A stretch of 64,000 nt of DNA from Paenibacillus pabuli NBRC 13638 (GCF_001514495.1 NZ_BCNM01000015.1:1-64000); one strand, 5' to 3'; numbered from the stretch's first letter, positions 15,696-24,714 are shown. Numbers and translations are program-made. Notes: generated from the sequence alone by a model not told the origin.

Positions 15696-16706
15696 TTAAG
15701 CAGGGCTGTTCTTCATTTCATAGATTTTTTGGAGCGTGTAGACAAGCTTGGTCTTCTCATTATCGTCCTCTGTGTGGAGATACCCCTCCACAAGCCTGTA
15801 TCCGAATATGAGAAGGATCATCTCGTAGACGCAATGGTCGGCGACGGGGGATACAGTTGCATACTCCGAAAAGCCTTTGTAATACGCGGGAACACATCGC
15901 TGGTAATATTCGACCATATGATCGATATCCGCTTCATCCGCAATCAGGCTTGCGATATCCTCGCCCAAGTAGCCCCATCCGGATGTATCCCAGTCGATGA
16001 GCGCGATTTTCCCGTCGGCGTAGATCAAATTGGTCACCCAAAAGTCCCGGTGGCATAGCACGAGGGGCAATTTTTCGATGCGGGCGAGTATTTCGTCTGC
16101 GTGCACATCGATGTCGATGAGCATTTGCCGTACGTGCTGCGGGAATTCGCAGTCCTCCGACCGTATATAATCGTAGACGAGTGGCCATGACCGGTAATGC
16201 AGATACGTATTCTTCATGAGATCCGCATGGCTCAGGTTTGTCAGGCTCTGCAGTACAGCGGGCTGTTCAGCATACAGCTTACCTTGAAAGCGTCCTAACT
16301 CCAACGCAGCCTGTTCATACATATCACCGGTCAAGTCTAAGCCTGTTACACCATCAATATATTCCAGCCATAGCTGGAATTCATCTTCTTCGGTATTCAT
16401 CTTGGCGTGATAACATGTTGGCCAGCGTAAGGCATCTGAGAACGTCGCTCCCAAGTCAGATGCATAGAGATCATATTCCCGGCGCCAAGAATCCGGATCG
16501 TTGAAACGTTCCCATTTCTTCTGGATTTTCAGTACGATGCGGTACGGCATTTTGTCACCAACTGCGGTTTCGGCGATCCCGGTTACGAGGTGCACATTTC
16601 CTACTGTACCACCGTGTAAAGGCATGGTTTGGCTATCGGCCGAGATAATATCCTTCCTGAACTTTCGGTTTAGGGCATAAATCAGCGTTTGGGGATTAAT
16701 ATTCAT
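15696..16706 (-). CDS. APH-family phosphotransferase
   Basis: 336 residues from the ATG behind GGAGG. The catalytic loop is LCHRDFWVTNLIY and the metal site IDWDTSGWGYLGEDIASL, as in the aminoglycoside / CotS-like kinase family. Substrate unknown. The start overlaps the end of the internally deleted rsgA gene by 11 bp, so the two are probably co-transcribed. The fold is shared with the kinases at 8323 and 27165, but sequence identity between the three is low. Confidence 0.85.
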   Translation of the reverse strand: MNINPQTLIYALNRKFRKDIISADSQTMPLHGGTVGNVHLVTGIAETAVGDKMPYRIVLKIQKKWERFNDPDSWRREYDLYASDLGATFSDALRWPTCYHAKMNTEEDEFQLWLEYIDGVTGLDLTGDMYEQAALELGRFQGKLYAEQPAVLQSLTNLSHADLMKNTYLHYRSWPLVYDYIRSEDCEFPQHVRQMLIDIDVHADEILARIEKLPLVLCHRDFWVTNLIYADGKIALIDWDTSGWGYLGEDIASLIADEADIDHMVEYYQRCVPAYYKGFSEYATVSPVADHCVYEMILLIFGYRLVEGYLHTEDDNEKTKLVYTLQKIYEMKNSPA

Positions 16707-16941
16707 TTTTCCAACCTCCGTTATTCTTCGTTTGCTTGCTTTGTATGACGATCGTTTTGTTTCTCGCCCTCTTGTCGATGAGGTAACTCGTTCTATCCTG
16801 AACATATTTGTTCTCATGCTGCTGGGCTACATAATGCTCCCAACGTTCACGAGACAACGAACCGTCAGCTACCCTGCCGGGTAATAATCCGTCTTGAATT
16901 GCATCTATTTCTGTATAGCCATAGGTTTTCAAATCCATCAT
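16696..16941 (-). pseudogene. rsgA-like GTPase gene with internal deletion
   Basis: 81 codons. The first about 24 (MMDLKTYGYTEIDAIQDGLLPGRV) resemble the N-terminus of RsgA, the small-subunit assembly GTPase. The rest (LSRERWEHYVAQQHENKYVQDRTSYLIDKRARNKTI) resembles its extreme C-terminus. The whole OB-fold, G-domain and zinc knuckle are missing, yet the frame is open, so the deletion was in frame. It cannot be a working GTPase. Confidence 0.6.
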
Positions 16942-16975
16942 ATTTTTTTGTTAGCTCCTCTAATGTCGTTTTTTT

Positions 16976-17061
16976 GGACGCAAAAATGCCACGGACAAGC
17001 AGCCTCTAAAGAAGCTGCTGTCGCGCGGCATCAGGACGCAAAAAAGATACGACCTTCATCG
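16976..17061 (-). other. two tandem hairpins each followed by TTTTTGCGTCC
   Basis: On the minus strand, GATACGA / TCGTATC is followed by TTTTTTGCGTCC. Then ATGCCGCGCGACAGCAGC pairs with the GCTGCTTGTCCGTGGCAT arm and is again followed by TTTTTGCGTCC. Both look like intrinsic terminators, but no minus-strand gene lies directly upstream, so they may mark a deleted gene or act as a leader of the operon below. Confidence 0.5.
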
Positions 17062-17312
17062 TATCTGCAAACAGCAATATTCATGAAAGGTTACTTTGGA
17101 TGGCATACCAAATAATACGGGCGTTTCCCCGCTATTTTCGCATATGCCAACTATTCAGTTTTAAGACGAAACCACCATATAAGTAGTAGCCATTAAAAAC
17201 ATCTCCCTTCATGTCAGGAACTTGCTTATCACTAAGCTGTCTATAAAATAACCCTTTTTGGTAAAATAATCAATCCTGGATACGGCTAACTGTGCCGTAG
17301 TTAATCCTTAAG

Positions 17313-17327
17313 CTAACGGGAAGGAAT
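17313..17327 (+). repeat. dispersed element, divergent copy
   Basis: CTAACGGGAAGGAAT, about 55 bases upstream of the GNAT ribosome site. It is preceded by a TACGGC / GCCGTA hairpin (17281-17299). The second dyad arm is lost. Confidence 0.45.
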
Positions 17328-17381
17328 TCTTCATCAATTATCGAAACCTTTAAAGTACATTTCTATTAAGGGAGGTTACGC

Positions 17382-17825
17382 ATGGAAATTAAGATACGAG
17401 AAATTGTAGCAAATGATTATACTGAAGTTGTTTTTTTATGGAACGATGTGCTTGAGATTCGCAATGTTAATGATGAAAATTTTCGAGTTACTATAGAAAA
17501 AATGAATGAGGACGGGAACTACAAAACTTTTGTTGCATTATTTGAAAATGATGTGGTTGGTTTTGTAACTATAGTTCAGGCATTATCCGTAGGGGTTACG
17601 ATTGGTTATTTACATATACAAGCTCTTGCCGTAAAAAAGGAATTTCAGCATCGTGGGGTCGGTACAAAATTATTAAGATACACTGAAAAATATGCTAAAG
17701 AACTCGGCATATCTAGTATTATTTTATGCAGCGGATTCAAGCGAATCGACGCCCATGCTTTTTATGAGCATAATGGCTATGAAAAAGATTCATACTGTTT
17801 TGATAAGATTATTAACCTTGACTAA
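17382..17825 (+). CDS. GNAT N-acetyltransferase
   Basis: 147 residues with the full GNAT order: strand IREIVANDY, central LHIQALAVKKEFQHRGVGTKLLRYTEKYAKELG (acetyl-CoA pyrophosphate loop QHRGVG, about 89-94) and the C-terminal AHAFYEHNGYEKDSYCFDK. It transfers acetyl from acetyl-CoA to an unknown amine. The ATG follows GGGAGG. AT-rich and single. Confidence 0.88.
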   Translation: MEIKIREIVANDYTEVVFLWNDVLEIRNVNDENFRVTIEKMNEDGNYKTFVALFENDVVGFVTIVQALSVGVTIGYLHIQALAVKKEFQHRGVGTKLLRYTEKYAKELGISSIILCSGFKRIDAHAFYEHNGYEKDSYCFDKIINLD

Positions 17826-17932
17826 TAAGTAATTAATTATATCAAACTAATCAATTATTTCCTTTACTTGAGAGGGGATCAAGACGTATAATCCGAGTCA
17901 GACATCAGAGCAAGAAGAGGGGAAATTAGGTT

Positions 17933-18811
17933 ATGAATAGTGGGTTGGTCAACGCTATTATTGCGTATATCATGTGGGGGGTTCTCCCGCTTTATTGGAA
18001 ATTGTTTGGCGAAGTGCCGGCAGGTGAGATTCTGTCGCATCGGGTTGTCTGGTCATTTGTTTTTATGGGTATTCTCGTCGCCGCCCAGCGACGCTGGGGT
18101 GATATAAAGAAGATTGCGACAAGCCGTTCGCTCTTGCTGTCGCTCGCTGCGAGCGGACTGCTAATCGCTGCCAATTGGCTCATCTTCATCTGGGCGGTCA
18201 ACAACGGACATGTCGTCGAGACAAGCCTTGGCTATTATTTGAACCCATTGCTGAACGTGTTGTTAGCGGTCTTCTTCCTTCGTGAGAAGCCTAACCGCGG
18301 TCAATGGATCGCGATTGCCATCGCTGGCATCGCGGTACTCATCATCGCGATTGACTATGGGCGGTTTCCATGGGTCGCGATCTCGCTGGCCGCGTCATTT
18401 GGCTTGTACGGTCTGGCGAAGAAGAAGATCAAGCAGGACGCTTCAATAGGTTTATTTTCGGAGACGGCTGTCGTCCTTCCTGTCGCGCTCGGCTACTGGA
18501 TCTATTTGGCCGTTGTGGGGAAAACGACGGCATGGACGCTGCCTGCACCGACGTTCATCGAACTGCTTCTTTCCGGCGTAGTCACGGCGCTGCCGCTGCT
18601 CTTTTTTGCGCGTGCTGCCGCTCGGATGTCGCTATCTACGCTCGGCTTCGTTCAATACATCGGGCCGACGATCATGTTGTTACTGAGCATATTCGTATTC
18701 AAGGAATCGGTCTCGCCGGTTCTGCTCGTTGGCTTTGCGCTCATCTGGACAGCGCTGGTCGTATACGCTACAGCATCGATTCGCGGCACGAAACTTGCGA
18801 AGGCAAGCTGA
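17933..18811 (+). CDS. rarD: RarD/EamA-family membrane permease
   Basis: 292 residues with about ten membrane helices in two EamA repeats. The start NAIIAYIMWGVLPLYWKLF and ASGLLIAANWLIFIWAVNNGHVVETSLGYYLNPL are RarD hallmarks. It is annotated as a drug/metabolite exporter; the physiological substrate is uncertain. GAGGGG precedes the ATG. It is more GC-rich than the GNAT gene upstream. Confidence 0.9.
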   Translation: MNSGLVNAIIAYIMWGVLPLYWKLFGEVPAGEILSHRVVWSFVFMGILVAAQRRWGDIKKIATSRSLLLSLAASGLLIAANWLIFIWAVNNGHVVETSLGYYLNPLLNVLLAVFFLREKPNRGQWIAIAIAGIAVLIIAIDYGRFPWVAISLAASFGLYGLAKKKIKQDASIGLFSETAVVLPVALGYWIYLAVVGKTTAWTLPAPTFIELLLSGVVTALPLLFFARAAARMSLSTLGFVQYIGPTIMLLLSIFVFKESVSPVLLVGFALIWTALVVYATASIRGTKLAKAS

Positions 18812-18887
18812 TGGCATAGGACCCCGGTAGGGATGATCTGGGGGACCTCGGAACATGCATCAATCAAACGAAAGGTGTGGAATTGCC

Positions 18888-19154
18888 ATGATTACAGCCA
18901 CACTTAGCAAATGGGGAAATAGCAGTGCAATTCGCATTCCTAACCAGTTGCTTAAACGTCTTGATCTGGAGGTAGGTGCGGAAATTGAGATTTGGATGAC
19001 AGCAGACAATGAATTGTTGTTGCGTCCAAAAACCAAGCCTGAAGAGTCCAATGAGGAACTGCGTAACCATCTAAAGACTTTGCTCTCTAAAGTGAAACAG
19101 GATACAAGACATGAAGAAATAGACTTTGGCACAGAAGGGAACGAGCTGCTTTGA
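18888..19154 (+). CDS. mazE: MazE/AbrB-fold antitoxin, apparently orphan
   Basis: 88 residues from the ATG behind AAAGGTGTGG. LSKWGNSSAIRIPNQLLKRLDLEVGAEIEIWMTADNELLLRP is the swapped-hairpin DNA-binding domain of MazE. The acidic tail (EEIDFGTEGNELL) is the toxin-binding segment. The expected mazF toxin gene starts by overlap but is destroyed. Confidence 0.85.
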   Translation: MITATLSKWGNSSAIRIPNQLLKRLDLEVGAEIEIWMTADNELLLRPKTKPEESNEELRNHLKTLLSKVKQDTRHEEIDFGTEGNELL

Positions 19155-19210
19155 TCATTCCCAGCGAGGCGACCGACCACGTAATAACATGAATTTAATG
19201 AAGTAACGGG
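19151..19210 (+). pseudogene. mazF toxin remnant
   Basis: TTG overlaps the antitoxin stop and reads LIIP, as MazF proteins start (IIPKRGD). The next codons read AGCGAGGCGAC where AAGCGAGGCGAC would encode KRGD, so one A seems lost. Only about 13 codons remain, and the shifted frame ends at a TAACGGG (19204-19210). Confidence 0.5.
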
Positions 19211-19584
19211 TTTTGCTGTTGTATGTCGCTTAATGAGCCAATCCCTATGAAATCAGTTCTACGCAATGTCCATTCTATTTTGGCATAATTGAAGATTATT
19301 AGCTGTTCGTATACCTAAATCCACGTCTAACTCAGAGACGTGGATTTTTTCTTTCATGTCTAAATAGATTCGTCCATTCTTGACGCTTCGAAAAAGAGCC
19401 GAAAGGCACTTATAAGTTGGAAAGAAAGATTTTTAATCCTCTGAAAATGTTTCCATTTATAGTATGATAAGACTATCGCCAGCTTCTTCAAACATGGCCT
19501 GTATTATCTCTGCGGCGATCGGGCAAAGGCCATATCGAATGATCACGAAGACCATCCTATAGATAAAGACAAGGAGATCCCAAT
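19211..19584. other. intergenic region with a terminator
   Basis: Contains the hairpin at 19317-19347 and presumably the promoter of the large gene at 19585. No gene is seen. Confidence 0.4.
19317..19351 (+). terminator. intrinsic terminator
   Basis: AAATCCACGTCT / AGACGTGGATTT with a 7-nt loop and TTTTTTC. It isolates the upstream accessory block. Confidence 0.85.
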
Positions 19585-22500
19585 ATGACAGTAACTTCGA
19601 TCATGGAACAAATCCGCATTATCGAATACGATCCCTCCTATGCTGCTGCAGTTGCTGATATGTGGAACCGCAGCAATGAAAGTTGGGGAGGTGGCACCAA
19701 CCAGAGAACGGAGGATACCGTTCGCCGGGAGATGGAGACTTCGTCCAATCTTCATGTATTTCTCGCCGTTCATGAGAAAGAGGTTGTTGGCTTCTGCAGT
19801 TTTGCCCACTACCGTTATGACGAGAATGCCCTGTATGTTCCGCTGTTGAATGTGCGCCCCGATTATCACGGCTACAAGGTCGGACGCAATCTGATCCTGA
19901 ACGCTGTTCGCAAGACCGTGGAAGCGGGATGGCCTCGCCTGGATCTGTTCACATGGGCAGGTAACACCAAGGCTGTGCCGATGTACAAGAAATGCGGGTT
20001 CTTCTGGGAGAAAAAGGATGATAATGTGCATCTGATGAACTTCATCCCGACCATCTTGCAAACGGAAGCACTTGCTCCTTATTTTGAGGAGCTGGATTGG
20101 TACGCAGACAGCACTCGCGAACTCGTCATCGAGCCGGATGGCCGACGGGAGCGTGGTTTCGACTTCTTTGACTATACCTGGAGCAAGGGAGATGTCTCCC
20201 TGCGAGCCGAATTCGAGAAGTCCGGTCGCGGGCTGACGGCTCTCGAAACACCAGATTACGAAATCTCTACTGAGATCGACGATCATGATCTCGTATTTGG
20301 TTCCGCATACAAGGTTCGCTACCGGATCACGAACCGCTCAGCATCCGAGCTGAAGTTCGAGATTAAGGGCCAAGACAACAAAAATATTCGTTTTGGGCTG
20401 GACGCTGCACGAGTGGTAGCTCCAGGAGAAACGGTAATTGTGGAGGGCGAGTTCCACCTTGATCCGGTTCATGAGGAGCAAAGTCAGAACAAGACCCATC
20501 CCGTTGTCACGAGCACATGGCTGATCGGTGGCAGAAAAGCCGAGTTTCGTATGGGCGTTGCCCCGAAATTCCCGGCCAAGATCAACACGGCGTTGCCCGC
20601 AAAAGAGCTCTATACAGGTATTCCTGCTGAGTTATACCTGAACGTGGAGAATAATTTTGATTCCGAAGCAGTGTTCTCTTTTGACTTGCCAGAAGAAGAA
20701 TTCCTGGAGTGGGCAGAACGTTCGGTGCGCTTCACGGTTCCTGCAAAAGGCAAAGCATCTGTACCGGTAGCCTTCACCTTGCGTTCGTATGGTCTCTATT
20801 CGCGAGAAGTAGAGGTAACGGCTGTTCCGACGGATAGACAAGCGGTATCTTTTACAACCAAGCTGTCTGTTCTAATGAAGGGAACACAAGGACGATACGG
20901 TGGGGAAAACGGGGACCAGTGGGTGGCCGTGAACGGTGCTTTCTCTCTCCATATGAGCAAGCAAGAGAACAACATGTGGATTGAATACCCTGGCTCGGTT
21001 CACACGTTCTGGTGGACCTATCCGAAGCTGGGTAAGCCATTTGCAGAAGAGTTTTCCAAGAAACAAGCCAAGGAAGTGAACATCTATCCGGAAGGAGAAA
21101 ATCAGGTTCTCGAAGCACTGTATGAATCGGAAGACTTCCCTGGTATAGAGATCAAGTCCGTGGTCAAACTGTCTGCCAACGGAATTGCGGAATTCCACCA
21201 TGAAATTGGGAATAGGCGCAGCACAGAGCTGGAAGAGAATATGTTCTTGATGGCGAACTTTGGTTTCTTCGGCAACCGGCTTATTCTCCCGTACCAAGGC
21301 CGTTATGTAGATATGGGTGACGCGTACTCTGGCGATCCGAGCCATTGGGACAGCGCCCAGATTACGGAGAACTGGCTGTTCTGCAAGGAAGAGTTCGGTG
21401 CTTGCGGTATCTATTGGGACCCTTCCTTGAAGCTGCTTCGTCCTGAACACACGCTGGGGTTGCAGCATGAGCTTGGCCGGATTCCTGCAGGAGCCGTTGT
21501 GCAAACGAAGGCGACCGTATTTGCTCTAAAAACCTTTGCCAAATGGCAGGATTTCCGATCTTTCGCCCAGAAACGGCGGAGCCTGGTTCTACCGAAGCTG
21601 GACAACCATCTTGAGCTGGCATTGGGCGGTGGCAATCCGTTCGCCCAGGATGTGCTGACAGCAGAACTGATTGAACGGAAAATGGTTCCGCTAGCTGGAA
21701 ACCTGGAACTGTACGTGCAGAATGGTGGCACACCAGAGTATTTAGCTGCTGATATGGAATTAAATCGAGAGCAGGACTTGCGCTCCGCTAAATTGGAATT
21801 CTTCCCTGAGGGAAAGAATACGACAGAAGAGCGTGAATTTGGCTGGAAGGTTCGGGCCGTTTATCGAGGCGAGGATCGTGTTCAGGAACGGACCGCCCTC
21901 TGGTATCCGCAGACAGGAACAGCCGTTGAATGCGTGGTTGAAGAAGGTCCAGCAGGTCCCGTGTACACGGTGAACAACGGAGTTCTGTCGATGGCAGCTG
22001 CCCCCGGCTTCGGAAGTGTCGTGCATTCCTTGAAGTACCAGGGTGAAGAATGGCTGGACAGTACGTATCCGGAACCTGCCCCACGTTCCTGGTGGAACCC
22101 ATGGTACGGCGGACTTGGTGTAGGTATTCCTGGTATGAACGGTTTCAGCCGTCAGTTGGAACAAAGAAGCGCGGCTTGGACGGAGCGGAAGGATGAATTC
22201 GGTAACGTCTGGAAAGGAATTCAGATCACAACCCGCATCGAGAAGCATGAAGCGAATCGGGGAATCACGGTACAGCAGAATTACCTCATGCTGCCCGGCG
22301 TTCCTGTTCTCTGTGAGCTGCATTCGGTTACGAACGAAAGCGGATTGGCACTGGATTATTCTCTAGCAGAGGAGCATTTCTTCAAACCCTCGCCTGTCTT
22401 TGCTGATGGTTGGCTGGAACACCCCGAGCAAGGGCGGTACCCTCTCGGAAAGGTAGACGGATATCTTCAGTCCAAGGGTTTCTTGCGAATGGGTGCAGTT

Positions 22501-22737
22501 TCCCGTAAAGACATGCTGCATGCCGTGAATCGTTACCCTAATCAGAATGCTGCGGGGTTTGTGAATAATGTGGTGCTTGGTCACAATGTGTATCACAATC
22601 TGCCACTGCTGAACGGGGAAACGGTCTGGACAGAGCCGACCTATCTGATTTTGGGACAAATGCCTCTGAATCCAGAGGATGTACATGGCCTTTTGCAGCT
22701 AAACTTTGCAACTTCTGAAGGCGAAAAGGAGGCTTAA
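19585..22737 (+). CDS. GNAT domain fused to a very large uncharacterised beta-rich protein
   Basis: 1050 residues, no signal peptide. Residues about 8-155 are a complete GNAT domain (FLAVHEKEVVGFCSFAHYR, VRPDYHGYKVGRNLILNAVRK, AVPMYKKCGFFWEKK). Residues about 230-440 carry two beta-sandwich-like segments (YKVRYRITNRSASELKFEI; IPAELYLNVENNFDSEAVFSFDLP). The remainder is rich in Trp, Tyr and Gly (HTFWWTYPKLGKPF, PRSWWNPWYGGLGVGIPGMNGF) and looks like a carbohydrate-binding or glycan-active beta-fold. I recognise no catalytic signature there. AAGGAG precedes the ATG. An amidohydrolase follows after 1 base, so the two act together. Confidence 0.7.
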   Translation: MTVTSIMEQIRIIEYDPSYAAAVADMWNRSNESWGGGTNQRTEDTVRREMETSSNLHVFLAVHEKEVVGFCSFAHYRYDENALYVPLLNVRPDYHGYKVGRNLILNAVRKTVEAGWPRLDLFTWAGNTKAVPMYKKCGFFWEKKDDNVHLMNFIPTILQTEALAPYFEELDWYADSTRELVIEPDGRRERGFDFFDYTWSKGDVSLRAEFEKSGRGLTALETPDYEISTEIDDHDLVFGSAYKVRYRITNRSASELKFEIKGQDNKNIRFGLDAARVVAPGETVIVEGEFHLDPVHEEQSQNKTHPVVTSTWLIGGRKAEFRMGVAPKFPAKINTALPAKELYTGIPAELYLNVENNFDSEAVFSFDLPEEEFLEWAERSVRFTVPAKGKASVPVAFTLRSYGLYSREVEVTAVPTDRQAVSFTTKLSVLMKGTQGRYGGENGDQWVAVNGAFSLHMSKQENNMWIEYPGSVHTFWWTYPKLGKPFAEEFSKKQAKEVNIYPEGENQVLEALYESEDFPGIEIKSVVKLSANGIAEFHHEIGNRRSTELEENMFLMANFGFFGNRLILPYQGRYVDMGDAYSGDPSHWDSAQITENWLFCKEEFGACGIYWDPSLKLLRPEHTLGLQHELGRIPAGAVVQTKATVFALKTFAKWQDFRSFAQKRRSLVLPKLDNHLELALGGGNPFAQDVLTAELIERKMVPLAGNLELYVQNGGTPEYLAADMELNREQDLRSAKLEFFPEGKNTTEEREFGWKVRAVYRGEDRVQERTALWYPQTGTAVECVVEEGPAGPVYTVNNGVLSMAAAPGFGSVVHSLKYQGEEWLDSTYPEPAPRSWWNPWYGGLGVGIPGMNGFSRQLEQRSAAWTERKDEFGNVWKGIQITTRIEKHEANRGITVQQNYLMLPGVPVLCELHSVTNESGLALDYSLAEEHFFKPSPVFADGWLEHPEQGRYPLGKVDGYLQSKGFLRMGAVSRKDMLHAVNRYPNQNAAGFVNNVVLGHNVYHNLPLLNGETVWTEPTYLILGQMPLNPEDVHGLLQLNFATSEGEKEA

Positions 22738-22738
22738 C

Positions 22739-23617
22739 ATGCCGATCATTGATATTCACATTCATCTGTCGGACATCGACAGCTTTCATCGAACGGCCAT
22801 AGATTTATCGAAAGTGGATTACTCTGCCGCTGGCCTCAAGTCGGAGTTTGATAAGAACGATGTTATTCTTGGCATCGGCATGGGGGTTACAGAGCAGACG
22901 AAGGGAGCATTCCCGGATTCCAGTTCTCCCAACCCGATGGGACTTGATTTGGAAGAAACGGTTCCGCCATTCCTCATGGAATGCGTCGGTATTAATCCAA
23001 ACCATCTTGGTGGTGAAAACGCTCAGGACGAGCTGGACCGGATTGAAGCTCGCCTGCAAGCGCCTGAGGTTGCTGGAATCAAACTATATGCGGGGTACTA
23101 TCATCACTACGTGTATGACAAAATCTACACACCGGTCTATGAACTGGCAGCCAAGTATAACGTGCCGGTAGTCATTCATACGGGGGATACATACTCCATG
23201 AATGGATTGCTTAAGTATGCACATCCGCTGACCGTGGACGAATTAGCCTTTCAACAGCGCGGCGTGAATTTTATGATCTGTCATTTGGGCGATCCCTGGG
23301 TGATGGATGCAGCTGAGGTGGTGGCGAAGAATCCTAACGTGTACGCGGATTTGTCCGGTCTTGTGGTCGGGGATCGGCCCCATTTTGAACGGTTTATGAA
23401 CGAGCCTTTGTTCATGGATCATTTCCGCCGGGCGCTGGTCTATTCAGATCATTATGAGAAAATGTTGTTCGGAACGGACTGGCCGCTTGCACCAATCGAT
23501 CTGTATGCAGAATTCGTCCGCCGACTTGTGCCGGAGCAGCATCATGAGAAAGTATTCTACGAGAATGCTTTTGGTTTATTTCCGCGCATTAAACAGCGAA
23601 TTGCAGATCTGGGTTAA
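22739..23617 (+). CDS. amidohydrolase-family metal-dependent hydrolase
   Basis: 292 residues of the PF04909-type TIM barrel. Metal ligands are visible in order: HIHLS (DIHIHLS, residues 5-11), GIKLY (near 120), VVIHTGD, MICHLGDPW and the catalytic aspartate in FGTDWPL. It may act as hydrolase or decarboxylase. The start is immediately after the GNAT-fusion stop behind AAAAGGAGG, so it is translationally coupled to it. Substrate is unknown and likely set by its partner. Confidence 0.82.
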   Translation: MPIIDIHIHLSDIDSFHRTAIDLSKVDYSAAGLKSEFDKNDVILGIGMGVTEQTKGAFPDSSSPNPMGLDLEETVPPFLMECVGINPNHLGGENAQDELDRIEARLQAPEVAGIKLYAGYYHHYVYDKIYTPVYELAAKYNVPVVIHTGDTYSMNGLLKYAHPLTVDELAFQQRGVNFMICHLGDPWVMDAAEVVAKNPNVYADLSGLVVGDRPHFERFMNEPLFMDHFRRALVYSDHYEKMLFGTDWPLAPIDLYAEFVRRLVPEQHHEKVFYENAFGLFPRIKQRIADLG

Positions 23618-23707
23618 GCAGCAGTTCATTACGATCTGTAGAAAAAGTATGCCAGGTACGTCATGGTCATGAAAGCATTCGATGATCATGCTGAATCTAT
23701 ATCATGT

Positions 23708-23745
23708 AAGCTCCTACCACTTCTGGTGGCAGGAGCTTTTTTATG
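23708..23745 (+). terminator. intrinsic terminator of the GNAT-fusion/amidohydrolase operon
   Basis: AAGCTCCTACCAC pairs with GTGGCAGGAGCTT (one mismatch) followed by TTTTT. Confidence 0.9.
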
Positions 23746-23898
23746 AATATATGGATGAAACCAATCCTTTTCACAAAGGTTTGTAATCGGAACAAAAGGT
23801 TGAGTCATATACGGGTTAATAGTATAATTCGGGTAATTGGTAATGGATGAATTTCGTGAATGTCAATTGAGGATTGAAATGATGGGGGGAACGAATGG

Positions 23899-24513
23899 AT
23901 GAATGACAAAACGGAAAACCCCAGTGATGGCTTGGAACCTCGCGACCAAACAGATCGACCCCTGCGCGCTGACGCACAACGCAATATTAATGCTCTACTC
24001 CAATCCGCAATGACGGTGTTCGCAACCTCGGGAGTGGACGCTCCAGTGCGGGAGATTGCGGAGAAGGCAGGTGTAGGTATTGGCACCTTTTATCGTCATT
24101 TTCCACAGCGCTCGGATCTAATCGAGGCTGTATTCCGGCAGGAGGTCGATGCCTGTGCAGATGCGGCGGCGGAGCTGTCTGCCCAGTATGAACCCGGTGA
24201 GGCCTTGGCACGATGGATGCAGCGATATGTGGACTTCATAGCGGCCAAGCGTGGACTCGCGGCGGCTCTGCATTCGGGCAACCCGGCATATGAGACCTTG
24301 CCTGCTTACTTTGACAAGCGGCTGAATCCTGCGCTGCGAACCTTGCTGGATACTGCTACTGCTGCAGGTGAGGTGCGTGCTGATGTTGAACCGGATGAAT
24401 TGTTACGAGCAGTAGCGAGTCTCTCTGCGGCGGGACATAAGGGCAATGCACTGCAGGCTCGGCAGATGGTTGCTCTGCTCGTAGATGGACTGCGCTATCG
24501 TGCGACTCTTTAA
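23899..24513 (+). CDS. TetR-family repressor
   Basis: 204 residues. The helix-turn-helix (about 28-75) contains NINALLQSAMTVFATSG, VREIAEKAGVGIGTFYRHFPQRSDLIEAVF. The C-terminal ligand domain is alanine-rich. The first about 22 residues are disordered and acidic. It may control the two esterase genes downstream on the opposite strand, whose upstream region has two GGAAC-N3-GTTCC sites; a related half-site (GGAAC, 23788-23792) lies about 105 bp before its own start. Confidence 0.88.
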   Translation: MNDKTENPSDGLEPRDQTDRPLRADAQRNINALLQSAMTVFATSGVDAPVREIAEKAGVGIGTFYRHFPQRSDLIEAVFRQEVDACADAAAELSAQYEPGEALARWMQRYVDFIAAKRGLAAALHSGNPAYETLPAYFDKRLNPALRTLLDTATAAGEVRADVEPDELLRAVASLSAAGHKGNALQARQMVALLVDGLRYRATL

Positions 24514-24655
24514 GCGAATGACTGCTGCTGATATTTAAGGTTTCAATGCTACCCAGCCATCTGCCAAGTAAAAATAAAGCTTGTGAATCTTGCCGATGAA
24601 TCAAGCTTACTTTCCAGGCTTGTGGTTCTAGTAAGGATTGCACAGAATAAATAAA

Positions 24656-24688
24656 TGGCAGCAGGAACGGGTCAAATTCCTGCTGCCA
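24656..24688. terminator. hairpin, probable terminator
   Basis: Perfect 12-bp stem TGGCAGCAGGAA / TTCCTGCTGCCA with a 9-nt loop. Confidence 0.65.
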
Positions 24689-24714
24689 TAACAAAATATA
24701 TACGATTGAACAGG

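Noticed and set aside
15413..15811. A 132-codon plus-strand frame overlapping the repeat and the kinase gene
   Set aside because: It starts inside the repeat, runs through a terminator and into antisense of a well-supported gene. Only the short stretch around 15500-15630 looks protein-like.
20872..22323. Several long open frames on the strand opposite the GNAT-fusion gene
   Set aside because: They lack ribosome sites and coding-type composition and are antisense shadows of a strongly coding gene.
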